Assembly (NCBI GenBank): GCA_002419445.1
Contig: DIGC01000119.1
Coordinates: forward strand, 7,572-15,435
Length of the DNA stretch: 7,864 bases
Direction of reading: 5' to 3'
From: Caryophanales bacterium UBA5732
GTDB lineage: Bacteria; Bacillota_I; Bacilli_A; Izemoplasmatales; Hujiaoplasmataceae
Made by a program: the position numbers and the translations under genes. Within the stretch, counting starts at the first letter, position 1. Each line of letters begins with the position of its first letter. Below, one piece after another: positions 6,468 to 7,864 of the stretch. Below the pieces are notes generated by a model. It did no database searches. It was not told the origin of the DNA and worked only from the letters and a program-made list of their open reading frames with translations.

Positions 6468-7808
6468 TTATTCTTCTAAGTTTTCAATATTTTTAATTAT
6501 TTTAGTAAGTTTCAAATTGCTTATCTTATTGATAAGAGTGTTCAAATGCGTATCTTTAACTTTACCGGCTGAATCTAGGATTTTATTGCCTTCTGTAATG
6601 ATATTGGTGGCACTCTTAATAATGTCTTCAATGTTAGTATTGATATACCTAATCGTAGTATCAAGAATCGAAGACTTCATTTCTTCAAACTCTTTTAATA
6701 TTTCGTCCGTATCTTTAAACTTTTCTAATTGAATATTATGTTCTAACAAGATATCTTTATATTTCAAACTTAATGCCGTAACGATATGAATAAACACCAT
6801 GAAGTACTGTGGTCTGACTAAATACATCTTATCAAAATCATTTACTTTTCTAATCGGTGCGTCATTGACAACGTCCCATTCTAATTCCGATATTAATAAA
6901 GCATATTCACATGATTTTTTTATTCGATCATCATTTAATTTTGCATAATGGTCCGAATTCTTCTTTTTATTAACCGTTTCAGGACTTTCACTTTTGACTT
7001 CAATTGCGATTGAAGTTAAGATGTCTTCATCTTTTTTCTTATCATTAGCGAATACTTTGTAAATGAAGTCAGCTTTAGTATTTTTAACTACTAAATTATC
7101 TTTATACCAGGCACTGTTTTCAAAACCATTTAAAGCATAGTTTTGATATTCTTGATCAACCCATTTTTCTAATTCTTCACCCATCTTTTTAATATTAATC
7201 GATGATTTTTCATGTTTTAAATTGTTGAGTTGTTCTTCTAAAGTTTTAATTTCTTGTTGGAACTGATCTTCTTGATTCTTAAGAGCTAGTTGTCTTTCTA
7301 GTTTCAAGTTTTCTTGAAGTTGTTTCTTCTCAGATTCAAGGTTATTTAACTTAGTAGTTAAGTCATAGATTTGATCTTTAATTTCAGCTTCTTTAGACTT
7401 TACAGCTAAAGTGATTTCATTAGTTTTTAAATGGTTTAAGTTATCTAAATCTTTGTTTAAAGAATTAATCTTATTATTAAGCCTTTCAATATCAAGATTA
7501 TACTTAGATTCAATATCTTTCCTAGTAGACTCTTTGACTAATTCTAAATCACGCTTTAATTTGATGTTCTCTTCGTTGAGTAGCCTCAAAGCCTCATTAA
7601 TAGCGTTTTGTTTAGTTAATTCCCATTCTCTTTTTAAAGAATCAAACCTTCTATTGTATTCAGCGTCTTTATGTTCGTTTATTTTTTGATTAATAATTGA
7701 TAGGTCAACGTTATTAATTTCTAAAAGATCAATTTCGTCACCCTTATAGGCATCTTGATTAAGTTTTAAAGTATGTTCATCGATAATTATCACGTCTTTA
7801 ATTTTCAT
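6468..7808 (-). CDS. DUF2130 (COG4487) protein: long coiled coil plus predicted PD-(D/E)XK nuclease-like core, 446 aa
   Basis: I recognise the DUF2130 pattern. Residues ~40-205 are a charged heptad-like coiled coil rich in Glu, Lys, Leu and Asn. The conserved core at ~205-350 has MGEELEKWVDQEY (209-221), NTKADFIYKVF (243-253), IAIEVKSES (267-275), KLNDDRIKKSCEYALLIS (290-307) and MYLVRPQYFMVFI (328-340). A helical tail follows (~350-446). The order Glu211/212, Asp247, Glu270-x-Lys272 fits the catalytic layout of PD-(D/E)XK nucleases, and coiled coil plus nuclease core recalls RmuC. No experimental role is known to me, so DNA processing is inference. There is no signal peptide or membrane helix. 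The frame opens upstream at 7850, but that start lies upstream of the predicted -10; the ATG at 7808 has AGGAGA 6 bases before it. The gene is monocistronic within the window. Confidence 0.85.
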   Translation of the reverse strand: MKIKDVIIIDEHTLKLNQDAYKGDEIDLLEINNVDLSIINQKINEHKDAEYNRRFDSLKREWELTKQNAINEALRLLNEENIKLKRDLELVKESTRKDIESKYNLDIERLNNKINSLNKDLDNLNHLKTNEITLAVKSKEAEIKDQIYDLTTKLNNLESEKKQLQENLKLERQLALKNQEDQFQQEIKTLEEQLNNLKHEKSSINIKKMGEELEKWVDQEYQNYALNGFENSAWYKDNLVVKNTKADFIYKVFANDKKKDEDILTSIAIEVKSESPETVNKKKNSDHYAKLNDDRIKKSCEYALLISELEWDVVNDAPIRKVNDFDKMYLVRPQYFMVFIHIVTALSLKYKDILLEHNIQLEKFKDTDEILKEFEEMKSSILDTTIRYINTNIEDIIKSATNIITEGNKILDSAGKVKDTHLNTLINKISNLKLTKIIKNIENLEE

Positions 7809-7838
7809 ATAAATTCTCCTGAAAATGTCATTGTTTAT

Positions 7839-7847
7839 ATTATAACA
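7839..7847 (-). promoter_or_regulatory. extended -10 promoter element of the DUF2130 gene
   Basis: On the minus strand TGTTATAAT is a perfect extended -10 (TATAAT at 7844-7839), 30 bases upstream of the ATG at 7808. A 17-base spacer would put the -35 across the right edge of the window, so only its last bases could be seen. Its position argues against the longer alternative start at 7850. Confidence 0.65.
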
Positions 7848-7864
7848 CATTTAATAACTGCTGG

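Noticed and set aside
7829..7835. Recurrent ACAATG hexamer near the DUF2130, degV and bglX promoters as a common box
   Set aside because: The hexamer is short and AT-rich, its position relative to each promoter differs, and flanking bases do not align, so it is not a supported regulon motif.
7809..7850. Longer DUF2130 start adding 14 residues
   Set aside because: The extension runs through the TATAAT element, while the ATG at 7808 has a well-placed AGGAGA.

Overview
The window is AT-rich throughout and every convincing gene lies on the minus strand, so the map reads right to left. The low G+C, strong AGGAG/GGGAG-type ribosome binding sites, near-consensus sigma-A promoters (often extended -10) and short intergenic gaps suggest a low-GC Gram-positive lineage: Bacillota, or one of the Mollicutes-related groups that keep the standard code (Acholeplasma/Izemoplasma-like, or Erysipelotrichia). 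Tryptophan is read from TGG and no reading frame needs TGA as a sense codon. All six visible stop codons are TAA or TAG. The taxonomic placement is inference.

From right to left: (1) 7808-6468 encodes a DUF2130 (COG4487) protein with a long coiled coil and a predicted PD-(D/E)XK nuclease-like core, with its own TATAAT promoter and a rho-independent terminator at 6343-6367. (2) 6216-5371 encodes a DegV/FakB fatty-acid-binding protein, with a near-consensus promoter, an operator-like palindrome at the expected transcription start, and a strong terminator at 5301-5346. (3) 5184-3046 encodes a cytoplasmic BglX-type GH3 beta-glycosidase with a good promoter. (4) 2937-958 holds a two-gene operon: an aldo/keto reductase with a C-terminal pair of [4Fe-4S] cysteine motifs (COG1453 type), then 18 bases later a classical AKR5-like reductase. 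A hairpin at 893-927 ends it. (5) 819 to the left edge holds a stand-alone AroQ chorismate mutase followed after 4 bases by the first 183 codons of a low-specificity L-threonine aldolase, cut by the window edge.

The genes look like independent metabolic transcription units: glycoside breakdown, carbonyl/redox chemistry, fatty-acid salvage, aromatic and glycine/threonine metabolism, and one putative DNA-processing protein. I see no mobile element, CRISPR array, tRNA or rRNA. I found no convincing new multi-gene system. The most worthwhile leads are the DUF2130 putative nuclease, the TGATA/TATCA palindromes around the degV promoter, and the coupled chorismate mutase-threonine aldolase pair.
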